A DNA stretch of 64,000 nt from BQWY01 sp046351095. Lineage in GTDB: Bacteria > Nitrospirota > Nitrospiria > Nitrospirales > Nitrospiraceae. Position 1 is the stretch's first letter, and every line of letters begins with the position of its first letter. The DNA is taken from the NCBI GenBank assembly GCA_046351095.1, contig JAXLZC010000001.1, forward strand, positions 310,001 through 374,000, given 5' to 3'. This document shows, in pieces, positions 41,142 through 49,393 of the stretch. A program made the translations under genes and the position numbers. The notes beneath the pieces are model-generated. The model saw only the letters and a list, made by a program, of their open reading frames with translations. It did no database searches and had not been told where the DNA came from.

Positions 41142-41774
41142 ATGACGCAGTTCACGGGCGATTCCGGGCGCGTGCGGATTGCCTACGAGGCGGGTGGGCG
41201 GGCGGTCGAAGAATGGATCGGCGCCACGGTGCGCGCGACGGTGCAGTCGACGCTGAGTTCGGCCGGCGCCATGCAAGGCAACATGAATGCGCGCACGCGC
41301 ATCTTTCAATTGGGTGCACAAGACGTCACCGTGTCGCGCGCGCCGCGCGGGCAGTTGGATGCCGACGGCGAATTGTTTGCGCTGATCTTCAGCTCGATCC
41401 AGGTCAACCCGCAGTATGTCGCCGCCCACCAAAGCTTCTTTGCCAGTATGGCGCGCATCAACGCCCAAGGCGCCGCCGATCGGCACAAGATCTGGCAAGA
41501 GGCGCAGGGCGCCATCGAGAAGACGCGCGCCGAAATCTACCAATCCCAACAGCAGTCACAGGCCCGTATCAGCGAACAGTTCGGACAGACCATTCGTGGC
41601 GTGGAGACCTATGTCGATGCGCACAGCAACGAGCGCCTCGAGTTATCCTCCAGCTTCAATCAGGCCTGGCGACACCCGAACGGTGAGGTGCTGCTGTCCA
41701 ACGATCCGAATTTCGATCCACGCATTGTGTCGCTGGAAAAGTGGCGCGAGTTGAAAAAAGAGGCGGCGCGGTAA
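41142..41774 (+). CDS. C-terminal part of the split secreted protein
   Basis: 210 aa from ATG 41142 in the same frame as the gene upstream; the bridge after the stop codon reads DFARSGL. It contains FTGDSGRVRIAYEAGGRAVEEW, a helical segment (ALIFSSIQVNPQYVAAHQSFFASMARINAQG) and a coiled-coil-like stretch rich in Gln and Glu (EAQGAIEKTRAEIYQSQQQSQARISEQF). It lacks its own signal peptide, which supports decay of one gene rather than a second gene. Confidence 0.65.
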   Translation: MTQFTGDSGRVRIAYEAGGRAVEEWIGATVRATVQSTLSSAGAMQGNMNARTRIFQLGAQDVTVSRAPRGQLDADGELFALIFSSIQVNPQYVAAHQSFFASMARINAQGAADRHKIWQEAQGAIEKTRAEIYQSQQQSQARISEQFGQTIRGVETYVDAHSNERLELSSSFNQAWRHPNGEVLLSNDPNFDPRIVSLEKWRELKKEAAR

Positions 41775-41928
41775 GCGTGGGCTGAACCAGAGACTTCTCG
41801 AAGGACCGTGGGGCAGGGTATGCCGCGGCTGTACACGAACCCGCGCCGGTCTATCACAGCCTGGAGACCAACCGTGTTCGCTCCACACAACATACGGTGG
41901 AATCTGGTCGATGAGACCGCTTGGACCC

Positions 41929-41957
41929 TTGACATGATGGGACTAATTGCCTATAGT
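41929..41957 (+). promoter_or_regulatory. Near-consensus sigma70 promoter
   Basis: TTGACA (41929-41934, perfect) and TATAGT (41952-41957) are 17 nt apart. It predicts a transcript starting near 41965 with a leader of about 90 nt for the secreted protein at 42056. Confidence 0.8.
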
Positions 41958-42055
41958 GCCGCCGATTTTCATGCACGTGGCACTAATATATTTTTGCACT
42001 CTTGCTGTGTGTCCTATTCACTCTCACTTCCTATCAATCCATAAGGAGGCAGCAC

Positions 42056-42826
42056 ATGCGTAATGTGGTGGCACTGGGAGCTGCGATCGTACTCGTGGGC
42101 TCCGTCGGACTCGCGGGCGCGCAAGAGCGGTTGCCCCAGAACCAGGCTGGGTTGGGTGTCGGAACGGGTGTGGGCGACATTTCAGGTGCCAGCACGCGCG
42201 GCACCACGTTCGATCGTAGCGCGTTCTTGGATCGCTTGTCTCAGCCGGAGACGATTTACGGCCGTGTGTTGGCCATCGACTTCCCGGCCCGCAAGATGCA
42301 CATCGAGACGGGCGGCAGCTCGCACGATGAAGGCCGTGCAGGTCAGGGTTCGATGAACTCCCTGGTCGTCTATTTCGACGACAAGACCAACATGGACCAG
42401 GTCCGGACCTTGAACGCCGGTGATGACCTCAGCTTGCAAGTGTTTGAAGAAACCTCCGCCCAGCAGCCGTTCGGGACGGGTCGGAAGATCCTTCGCGAAA
42501 TCTGGGTGGTGCGTGGTAACGAGAAGCTCGCGGGCTTCGGTGGATTGGGCCAGCGCCCGAATCCGGCGACCGAGCGCGGCATTGTGACCAACAGCGGTAC
42601 CTTGACGGGTGGCGTGGCCGGCGCGATCTTGCCTGGTCAGATCAACGAAGGCACCGTCCAGACCTCCATCGGCGAGTTCACCGGTGCAGCCCCCTGCTGG
42701 AACTGCGAACCGCAGCCAGGCTGGGGCTACAACACGGTGGCGCCGGAAACCAAGCAGCAGAACAAGTCTGACTACGGAGCCGATTGGAACAAGCCGAACT
42801 TGCTCAAGGGCTATCAGGGCAAGTAA
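42056..42826 (+). CDS. Secreted protein of unknown function, own transcription unit
   Basis: 256 aa from ATG 42056 behind ATAAGGAGG. Signal peptide VVALGAAIVLVGSVGLAGAQ. The central part (IYGRVLAIDFPARKMHIETGG, then LVVYFDDKTNMDQVRTLNAGDDLSLQV) has the small beta-barrel look of DUF5666-type domains. The Gly/Asn/Thr-rich C-terminus ends CWNCEPQPGWGY with one CxxC. Near-consensus promoter, strong ribosome site and a strong terminator suggest high expression. No homologue was recognised. Confidence 0.85.
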   Translation: MRNVVALGAAIVLVGSVGLAGAQERLPQNQAGLGVGTGVGDISGASTRGTTFDRSAFLDRLSQPETIYGRVLAIDFPARKMHIETGGSSHDEGRAGQGSMNSLVVYFDDKTNMDQVRTLNAGDDLSLQVFEETSAQQPFGTGRKILREIWVVRGNEKLAGFGGLGQRPNPATERGIVTNSGTLTGGVAGAILPGQINEGTVQTSIGEFTGAAPCWNCEPQPGWGYNTVAPETKQQNKSDYGADWNKPNLLKGYQGK

Positions 42827-42871
42827 GGTCGGATCGGTCGTCAGTCTGTTTCGATAGGTTTAGTGTGCGTG

Positions 42872-42903
42872 AAGGGCAGCCTGCAAAGGCTGCCCTTTTT
42901 TTT
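42872..42903 (+). terminator. Rho-independent terminator
   Basis: AAGGGCAGCC and GGCTGCCCTT form a 10-bp stem with a 6-nt loop and a run of eight T, 45 nt after the stop of the secreted-protein gene. Confidence 0.95.
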
Positions 42904-43014
42904 CTTCACATGTCGGTTGTTCTCACGACATGGTTGTGCCGTCCGATCTCAGCGATGGGCGGACGCGACCTGCAGAGATATGTAGGTCGCAAGGCCAGGA
43001 CACACAGAGGCGAA

Positions 43015-43305
43015 ATGGCGATGGATCAATCTTCCAACTCAACCCCCAATCACACGAACCAACCCGGTGCTGCGACGACGCTCGACCTGCGCGGCGTGAT
43101 CTGTCCCTATAACTTCGTGAAGACCAAGTTGAAGCTCGAGACGATGGCGCCGGGCGCGCAGCTCGACGTCTGGTTGGATGACGGCGACCCGATCAAAAAC
43201 GTCCCGCAGAGCGTCACGAACGAAGGGCATACGGTTTTGGCCAAGGAACGTGACGCTGCCGGTCACTATCGCGTGCTGATTCAACGGCGAGACGAGGACG
43301 AGTAG
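43015..43305 (+). CDS. TusA/SirA-family sulfur-carrier protein
   Basis: 96 aa from ATG 43015. TTLDLRGVICPYNFVKTKLKLETMAPGAQLDVWLDDGDPIKNVPQSV is the family core with the CPxxF-K-like motif holding the persulfide Cys. A polar N-terminal extension of about 20 residues precedes it. Such proteins pass sulfur for tRNA thiolation or cofactor synthesis. It lies 30 nt from the convergent RsmI-like gene. Confidence 0.92.
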   Translation: MAMDQSSNSTPNHTNQPGAATTLDLRGVICPYNFVKTKLKLETMAPGAQLDVWLDDGDPIKNVPQSVTNEGHTVLAKERDAAGHYRVLIQRRDEDE

Positions 43306-43334
43306 GCAGACAGGTCGGCGCCACAGACAGGAGT

Positions 43335-44087
43335 CTACGTGCGCCTACTCCTGCGACGTGGACGAGTGCGTGCCGTCGTTTTGGAGGCGATAACAATCGT
43401 GGCTTGCGCCGCGTCCTGCCGATCCTCGTCAATCTCTCGTAGAGTAGAGAGCGGAGAGACAGTCAACTGTTCGCCCGGTCCCGTGAGGTTCCAGCAGAGG
43501 CACGCCTCGCGGTCGCCCAAGCAGTCGGCCAGGATGCCAAGCTCGGCTTCGAGACGACGCGGATCGAGAAACACCACCAGCGCATAGGGGAGACGCGCAA
43601 GGGGACGAAGGAGTGCCTTCGCCGCAGCCTTTCGGTGCGGCAAACGGCCGAGGTGAATCGTCCGGTCCGTATCCAGCCCGCTGACCGACAGCGCCGCCGT
43701 CAGTGCCGAGGGGCCTGGGATCGCGTCGATGCGTATCGCCAATCTCCGCGCCGCTCGGACCAGAAAGGCTCCTGGATCATAAACGGCCGGAGTGCCGGTA
43801 TCGACGACCAGGGCGACCGACTGTCCGTCCTGCAACCGTCGGCAGAGCGTCGCGGTTTTCTCGTCGCGATTCGCGTGATGATACGACGTGACGCTGCCGA
43901 GGTCCTGCCGTCTGATCCCATGGTGCGCGAGCAGTGCGTGCGTGGCCTCGGGATCTTCCGTCGCAATCAGGTCGACCGTTCGGAGGATGTCTCGCGCGCG
44001 GATCGTCAGGTCGTCCATATGGCCGATCGGGACGGCGACGACGTGCAGGGTGCCCGGCGCGTCGGTGGTCGACGAAGGCCTCGTCAC
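43335..44087 (-). CDS. RsmI-like tetrapyrrole-methylase-fold methyltransferase (divergent)
   Basis: 250 aa. LHVVAVPIGHMDDLTIRARDIL, LIATEDPEATHALLAHHGI and LVVDTGTPAVYDPGAFLVRAA match RsmI, the 16S rRNA 2'-O-methyltransferase. Differences are clear: PIGH instead of PIGN, and EDP instead of the usual EDTR. The C-terminus ends in a basic tail (RTRPRRRSRR). RsmI is usually longer. It could be a divergent RsmI or a paralogue with another substrate. Its neighbours are the heme genes. Confidence 0.8.
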   Translation of the reverse strand: MTRPSSTTDAPGTLHVVAVPIGHMDDLTIRARDILRTVDLIATEDPEATHALLAHHGIRRQDLGSVTSYHHANRDEKTATLCRRLQDGQSVALVVDTGTPAVYDPGAFLVRAARRLAIRIDAIPGPSALTAALSVSGLDTDRTIHLGRLPHRKAAAKALLRPLARLPYALVVFLDPRRLEAELGILADCLGDREACLCWNLTGPGEQLTVSPLSTLREIDEDRQDAAQATIVIASKTTARTRPRRRSRRT

Positions 44088-44100
44088 GGCCCGGTCTTCC

Positions 44101-44130
44101 TTGACGCGGATTTTCGCGCATCGTTATAAT
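44101..44130 (+). promoter_or_regulatory. Promoter of the heme operon
   Basis: TTGACG (44101-44106) and a perfect TATAAT (44125-44130) are 18 nt apart, 68 nt upstream of the first gene. It is divergent from the RsmI-like gene. Confidence 0.75.
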
Positions 44131-44197
44131 TTTTCGTTTTACTCGGTCTGCGTGTCATCACGCGTAGGTCCTCGTCCGACAAGGAGTTTGCCGCGAC

Positions 44198-45001
44198 ATG
44201 CCGGTGCCGTTTTTCATGGCCACGATCGCCCTCTACTTTGTGGCGACCGTGTGCTTCCTCGTCTACCTGCTGCGGCGCTCCGAACTCCTTGCCAAGCTGT
44301 CCGTAGCCGCAACGGCCGCCGGCTTCGTGAGCCATACGCTCGCGCTCGTGTTGCGGATGGTGGCGACGGATAATATTCCGCTCACAAGTTTTCAGGAAGC
44401 CCTGTCGTTTTTGTCGTGGATGCTCGTGCTCGTGTTTCTGGTGGTCGAGCTGCGGAAGGGCCTGCACGTCCTCGGGTGTTTCATCCTGCCGCTGGCGCTC
44501 ATCAGCCTCGGGTCCGCCGCCGCGATTCCCGACAAGGTCCATACGCTCGATCCCGGGTCAAAAACCGTCTGGGTACACGTCTCGCTCAGCATGTTGGGGA
44601 CGGTCGGATTCGCCATCGCCTTCGTCGCGGGCGTGATGTACCTCATCCAAGACGGCTTGCTCAAATCCAAACGGTTCAACGTGCTGTACGCGAAGTTGCC
44701 GCCGCTGGATTTTCTCGACCATCTGAATCAGCAATCCATCGTATTGGGGTTCCCGCTGCTGACGCTCGGCATCATCACCGGCGCCTTGTCGGCCGAACTC
44801 GCCCAGGGCGCCTACGTCAGTTGGAACGCCGAGCAGACCTTTGCGATGGTGACCTGGGTGTTTTATTTCATCGTGTTGGTCGGCCGCCTTACGGTCGGGT
44901 GGCGCGCCAAACGTGCCGCGTACCTGACGATCATCGGATTTGCGGTCGTGATCTTGACCTTGATCGGCGTGGTGATCAAGAGCCCGGGGCCGGTATCGTA
45001 A
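44198..45001 (+). CDS. CcsA/HemX-family cytochrome c assembly membrane protein
   Basis: 267 aa with eight predicted helices. PVPFFMATIALYFVATVCFLVYLL, HTLALVLRM, IPLTSFQEALSFLSWM and VWVHVSLSMLGTVGFAIAFVAGVMYLIQD are the HemX/CcsA pattern. The heme-handling Trp-rich loop is weak (AYVSWNAEQT). It comes 1 nt before hemA, which in many bacteria places HemX as a regulator of GluTR levels; the CcsA role is the alternative. Confidence 0.88.
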   Translation: MPVPFFMATIALYFVATVCFLVYLLRRSELLAKLSVAATAAGFVSHTLALVLRMVATDNIPLTSFQEALSFLSWMLVLVFLVVELRKGLHVLGCFILPLALISLGSAAAIPDKVHTLDPGSKTVWVHVSLSMLGTVGFAIAFVAGVMYLIQDGLLKSKRFNVLYAKLPPLDFLDHLNQQSIVLGFPLLTLGIITGALSAELAQGAYVSWNAEQTFAMVTWVFYFIVLVGRLTVGWRAKRAAYLTIIGFAVVILTLIGVVIKSPGPVS

Positions 45002-45002
45002 C

Positions 45003-46418
45003 ATGCACCTGATTCTTGTCGGCCTCAGTCACAAAACCGCTCCCGTGGAAATCCGCGAGCGGCTGGCCGTGCCCGAAAGCCGCATCGGCGAGGCGTTGAC
45101 GCGCTTGCGCGCCTATCCCAGCGTCAAAGAAGGTCTGCTGCTATCGACCTGTAACCGCGTGGAAGTGTATGCGGTCGTGGAGTCCGTCGAAGCCGGCTAC
45201 AACAGCGTGCAGGAATTTCTGGCCGACACGCACCTGTCGCTCTCCAGCGAACAACTGACACCGCACCTCTATTGGCAAACCGCCGACCGCGCCATCGCGC
45301 ACCTGTTCCGCGTCGCGTCCAGTCTCGACTCGATGATCATCGGCGAGTCGCAAATTCTTGGGCAGTTTAAGGACGCGTTCGATGCGGCGCTGGCCCATAA
45401 GGCGACCGGCCTCGTCCTGAACAAAATCGCGAAGAAGGCGATCTCCGTCGCCAAACGCGTACGGACGGAAACCAAGATCGCCGAGACCGCCGTGTCCGTC
45501 AGTTACGCTGCGGTCGAGTTGGCGAAGCAGATTTTCTCCGACCTGTCGGAACAACAAGTACTCCTGGTCGGCGCGGGCGAAATGGCGAAGCTCGCCGCCA
45601 AACATTTCATCGCGCAGGGCGTGCACGACATTCGCGTGACGACGCGGAATCCGCAACACGGCGCCGACCTCGCAAAACGGTTCGACGGCACGGCGATTCC
45701 GTTCGAGCACTACCCGACGGAGATGGCGCAAGCCGACATCGTGCTCTGCTCCACCGGCGCCTCGAAATATTTAATCACCGCCGACATGGTGCAGCGCGCC
45801 GTGCGTGCGCGCGGAAACCGGCCGATGTTTTTGATCGACATCTCCGTGCCGCGCAACATCGATCCTGCCGTCCGCGATATCGACAACGCCTTCCTCTTCG
45901 ACATCGACGACCTTAAACAACGGGTGGAGCAAAATCGCGAGGAGCGGCTGCGCGAAGCCGAGAAGGCCGAGCGGTTGGTCAGCGAGGAAGTCACCGTCAT
46001 CGAGCAGTGGTTCAAGTCGTTGGAAGTCACGCCGACGATCGTGGCGCTGCGCACACGCGCCGAGTCGATTGCACAGGCGGAACTCGCGCGCGCCCAGGCC
46101 CGCCTTGGGTGTATGGCGCCGCAAGATCGCGAGCTCGTCGAATCGCTCGCGCAAGCCATCGCCAATAAGTTGGTGCATGGTGCCATGGTGACGCTGAAGT
46201 CCGAAGCGACCTCACCGTCGAGCGATCTCTACGTCGATGCGGCGCGCCGATTTTTTAATTTGGAGCCGGGCGACGTGTCGACTGCCGCGGCCGCCTCCGG
46301 CAACGGCCGCCATGCCGACGGATCGTCCGACACCCAGGCTGCTGACGAGTCGCCGGGAGCCGCCGCGGTGCCGCAAGCGACGCCGCCTGCCGGAACGAGA
46401 CGGGAGCCCCGCTTGTGA
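45003..46418 (+). CDS. hemA: Glutamyl-tRNA reductase
   Basis: 471 aa, longer than usual by a disordered Ala/Pro/Ser tail of about 45 residues. Motifs: LVGLSHKTAPVEIRERLAV, LLLSTCNRVEVYAVVE with the catalytic Cys, GESQILGQFKDAF and QVLLVGAGEMAKLAAKHF (NADPH). The reaction gives glutamate-1-semialdehyde, the first committed step to tetrapyrroles. It overlaps hemC by 4 nt. hemL is not in the window. Confidence 0.97.
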   Translation: MHLILVGLSHKTAPVEIRERLAVPESRIGEALTRLRAYPSVKEGLLLSTCNRVEVYAVVESVEAGYNSVQEFLADTHLSLSSEQLTPHLYWQTADRAIAHLFRVASSLDSMIIGESQILGQFKDAFDAALAHKATGLVLNKIAKKAISVAKRVRTETKIAETAVSVSYAAVELAKQIFSDLSEQQVLLVGAGEMAKLAAKHFIAQGVHDIRVTTRNPQHGADLAKRFDGTAIPFEHYPTEMAQADIVLCSTGASKYLITADMVQRAVRARGNRPMFLIDISVPRNIDPAVRDIDNAFLFDIDDLKQRVEQNREERLREAEKAERLVSEEVTVIEQWFKSLEVTPTIVALRTRAESIAQAELARAQARLGCMAPQDRELVESLAQAIANKLVHGAMVTLKSEATSPSSDLYVDAARRFFNLEPGDVSTAAAASGNGRHADGSSDTQAADESPGAAAVPQATPPAGTRREPRL

Positions 46419-47359
46419 GTCCACGTACCGTCCGTCCCGCGCTGGTGCTCGGCACACGCGCCAGTAAACTCGCCTTGCATCAAAGCCAATGGTTCGCGAA
46501 CGAAGTGATGCGCGTCGCCCCCGAGGTGACCGTGACGCTGCGCCACATCAAAACGTCCGGCGACAAAATTCAGGATGTGCCGCTGGCGAAGATCGGCGGC
46601 AAGGGCCTGTTCGTGAAGGAAATCGAAGAGGCGCTGCTCAGCGGCGAGGTCGACTTCGCCGTGCATAGTATGAAGGACGTGCCGACGGCGTTGCCCGACG
46701 GCCTCGGTCTCACTTGCGTCCCGCTGCGCGAAGATCCGCGAGATGTGTTGCTGACGCGCGGCGGTGTCACCTTCGCATCCTTGCCGCCGCGTCCGCGGAT
46801 CGGCACCAGCAGTTTGCGGCGACAGGCGCAGTTGCTGCAGCATCGGCCCGATGCCGAGATTCTTATGCTGCGCGGCAACCTCGATACACGCATCCGTAAA
46901 TTGCAGGAGGGCGCGTACGACGCCATCGTCCTTGCCGCCGCCGGTTTGCGCCGACTGGGATGGGACGGCCAGATCAGCGAGTATCTGTCGACCGATATTT
47001 GTCTACCCGCGATCGGGCAGGGCGCCTTGGGTATCGAGTCCCGCCTGGACGACCAGTTCGTCAGCGAGATCCTCGGTCGCTTGGAAGATCGGACGACGCG
47101 GATCGCCGTGACTGCGGAGCGCGCGTTGTTACATCGCCTCGAAGGCGGTTGCCAGGTCCCGATTGCCGCGTACGCCGAAGTGGACAAGGAACGGGTCCGC
47201 CTACGCGGGTTAGTCGCGTCGACCGACGGTAAACAGATCGTGCGCGACGAGGTCAGCGGGCCGACGACGGAGGCCGCCGCGCTCGGCACGCTGTTGGGTA
47301 CGCGGTTGCTCGAACGAGGGGCGCGCGACATTTTGTCTGCGATCTACACGAATCCATGA
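46415..47359 (+). CDS. hemC: Porphobilinogen deaminase
   Basis: 314 aa from GTG 46415. LGTRASKLALHQSQWF, GGKGLFVKEIEEALLSGEVDFAVHSMKDVPT, GTSSLRRQAQL, LRGNLDTRIRKL and EGGCQVPIAAYAE, whose Cys carries the dipyrromethane cofactor. It builds hydroxymethylbilane. It overlaps the next gene by 4 nt (ATGA), so the heme operon is translationally coupled. Confidence 0.97.
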   Translation: MSPRTVRPALVLGTRASKLALHQSQWFANEVMRVAPEVTVTLRHIKTSGDKIQDVPLAKIGGKGLFVKEIEEALLSGEVDFAVHSMKDVPTALPDGLGLTCVPLREDPRDVLLTRGGVTFASLPPRPRIGTSSLRRQAQLLQHRPDAEILMLRGNLDTRIRKLQEGAYDAIVLAAAGLRRLGWDGQISEYLSTDICLPAIGQGALGIESRLDDQFVSEILGRLEDRTTRIAVTAERALLHRLEGGCQVPIAAYAEVDKERVRLRGLVASTDGKQIVRDEVSGPTTEAAALGTLLGTRLLERGARDILSAIYTNP

Positions 47360-48921
47360 CCGCGCCACCTTCCCAGGCTCGACCCGTCGGCATTGTCTAT
47401 TTGGTCGGTGCGGGGCCGGGCGATCCCGGGTTGTTGACGCTCAAAGGGCAGGCGTGCCTCGCGATGGCGGACGTCGTGCTGTACGACTACCTCGCTAATC
47501 CCGACCTCTTGCAGCATGCCAAGCCGACCGCGGAGCGGATCTACGTCGGACGGCGCGGGCGGGGCGGCTACTTAGATCAGCTTGCCATCAATCGTCAGTT
47601 GGTCGAGCAGGCGCAGGCCGGACGAGTGGTGGTGCGGTTGAAGGGCGGCGACCCGTTTGTGTTTGGGCGCGGCGGCGAAGAAGCCGAAGCGATGGCGGCG
47701 GCGGGGATCCCGTTCGAGATCGTCCCTGGTGTGACGGCGGCCACGGCGGTGCCGGCTTACGCAGGCATTCCCGTGACGCATCGGACGATGGCCTCCACCG
47801 TGGCGTTTGTGACGGGGCACGAAGACCCGACCAAACGCGAGGAAGCGTTGGAGTGGCCGAAGCTCGCAACGGCGGACGGCACGCTCGTGTTTTTTATGGG
47901 CATGAAGACGCTGCCGTCGATCGTGGCGCGTCTACGACAAGACGGCCGCGCGGCGGACACGCCGATTGCGCTTATTCACTGGGGTACTTGGCCGAAGCAG
48001 CGGACCGTCGTCGGGACCTTGGCCGATATCGTCGCGCAGAGTGCGGCGGCGAAGTTTGAGCCACCCACCCTGATTGTGGTAGGGGAAGTGGTTGGGTTGC
48101 GGACCACACTCAATTGGTTCGAGTCGAAGCCGCTGTTCGGCAAACGGATTCTGGTTACGCGACCGAAACGGCAGGCGGCGGAGTTTTCCCGGCTGCTGAC
48201 GGCGGCTGGCGCCGAGGCCGTCGAATGTCCGACGATCGAAACCGTACCGCCTCCCTCCTGGGAGCCGGTCGACGCAGCGATTGCGGCCATCCGCACGTTC
48301 GATTGGTTGTTGTTCACCAGCGTCAACGGGATCGCGCCGTTTATGGCGCGACTCGATCGAGCTGGGTTGGATGCCCGCGCGTTGGCCGCGCTGAAGATCT
48401 GTTGTATCGGCCCGCGCACGGCCGACGAGTTGCGCGGGTACGGGCTCCGCGCCGATCTGATTCCCGCCGAGTACCAAGCCGAGGGGGTGCTCGCGGCGTT
48501 GCAGGCCGAGGGTGTGCAGGGGAAGAAGATTCTGATCGCGCGGGCGGAAGTGGCGCGTGAGATTTTGCCGGAGCAGTTGCGAGCGATGGGTGCCGACGTG
48601 CTCGTCGTACCGGTCTATCGGACGATTCGGCCGGAGGGCTCCTTCGCGCAGATGCTCGATGAGGTGCGCGGCGGTGCGATCGACATGCTGACGTTCACGA
48701 GTTCGTCGACCGTGCAGAATTTTGCCGCGTTGTTCGACGACCGCGAGGCCTTACGCCGAGCCACCGAGCGTGTGCCCGTCGCCTGCATCGGGCCGATCAC
48801 GGCCGATACGGCGCGGTCATACGGGCTGCCGGTGACGGTGCAGGCGCCGGAGAATACCGTTCCCGCGTTGGCGGGCGCCATCGTGGCGCATTTTCAAACG
48901 CGGGCGACGCAGTCACGCTGA
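47356..48921 (+). CDS. cobA-hemD: Fusion of uroporphyrinogen-III C-methyltransferase and uroporphyrinogen-III synthase
   Basis: 521 aa. Residues 10-255 are a SUMT domain: VYLVGAGPGDPGLLTLKG, VVVRLKGGDPFVFGRGGEE and GIPVTHRTMASTVAFVTGH. Residues 260-521 are a HemD domain: ILVTRPKRQAAEFSRLLTAAGAEAV, WLLFTSVNGIAPFM and LTFTSSSTVQNF. HemD makes uroporphyrinogen III and the SUMT converts it to precorrin-2 for siroheme or cobalamin. The fusion is known in several phyla, and its stand-alone partner for siroheme lies at 23908. Confidence 0.96.
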   Translation: MTAPPSQARPVGIVYLVGAGPGDPGLLTLKGQACLAMADVVLYDYLANPDLLQHAKPTAERIYVGRRGRGGYLDQLAINRQLVEQAQAGRVVVRLKGGDPFVFGRGGEEAEAMAAAGIPFEIVPGVTAATAVPAYAGIPVTHRTMASTVAFVTGHEDPTKREEALEWPKLATADGTLVFFMGMKTLPSIVARLRQDGRAADTPIALIHWGTWPKQRTVVGTLADIVAQSAAAKFEPPTLIVVGEVVGLRTTLNWFESKPLFGKRILVTRPKRQAAEFSRLLTAAGAEAVECPTIETVPPPSWEPVDAAIAAIRTFDWLLFTSVNGIAPFMARLDRAGLDARALAALKICCIGPRTADELRGYGLRADLIPAEYQAEGVLAALQAEGVQGKKILIARAEVAREILPEQLRAMGADVLVVPVYRTIRPEGSFAQMLDEVRGGAIDMLTFTSSSTVQNFAALFDDREALRRATERVPVACIGPITADTARSYGLPVTVQAPENTVPALAGAIVAHFQTRATQSR

Positions 48922-48987
48922 GCCGCGACGGGCCGTGTCAGGTCGCGGCATTGTTCGGGTATCGGGCGATTCAAGAGGAGGTGTGCG

Positions 48988-49389
48988 ATGGTTCCAGTGA
49001 AGTCGTTCATGATTCCGGCGGAAAAGTTCATCACGGTCGGCCGCGATGTCGATGTGAAGACGGCGGGTGTGGTGATGCGGGATCGCAACATCGGCGCGCT
49101 GATGGTGACGCGCGGCCAGGATTCCAAAGAGATCATCGGGGTGATTACCGATACGGACATGGTGCGGCGCGTGCTCGCGACCGGCGCGGATACGACGAAG
49201 ACGACGGTCGAGATGATCATGTCGGCGCCCGTGCACATGATCGACGAAAACAAGACCTTGCTCGATGCGAACGACATGATGGCGCAGACGCACACGCGCC
49301 ACTTGGGCGTGTCCCGCAACGGCAAGTTGGTCGGGCTGATTTCCGTCCGCGACTTGGTCGTGTTCTTGACCAATCTGCCGAGAAAGTAA
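48988..49389 (+). CDS. Two-CBS-domain protein inside the heme operon
   Basis: 133 aa, equal in length and layout to the CBS protein at 18652. The domains are at about residues 5-65 (FITVGRDVDVKTAGVVM, IIGVITDTDMVRRVLA) and 70-130 (MIDENKTLLDANDMM, LVGLISVRDLVVFL). An AAGAGGAGG ribosome site precedes the ATG. The hemB start is 4 nt after its stop, so it is cotranscribed with heme genes and might sense adenine nucleotides for that pathway; this is speculative. Confidence 0.92.
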   Translation: MVPVKSFMIPAEKFITVGRDVDVKTAGVVMRDRNIGALMVTRGQDSKEIIGVITDTDMVRRVLATGADTTKTTVEMIMSAPVHMIDENKTLLDANDMMAQTHTRHLGVSRNGKLVGLISVRDLVVFLTNLPRK

Positions 49390-49393
49390 CGCG

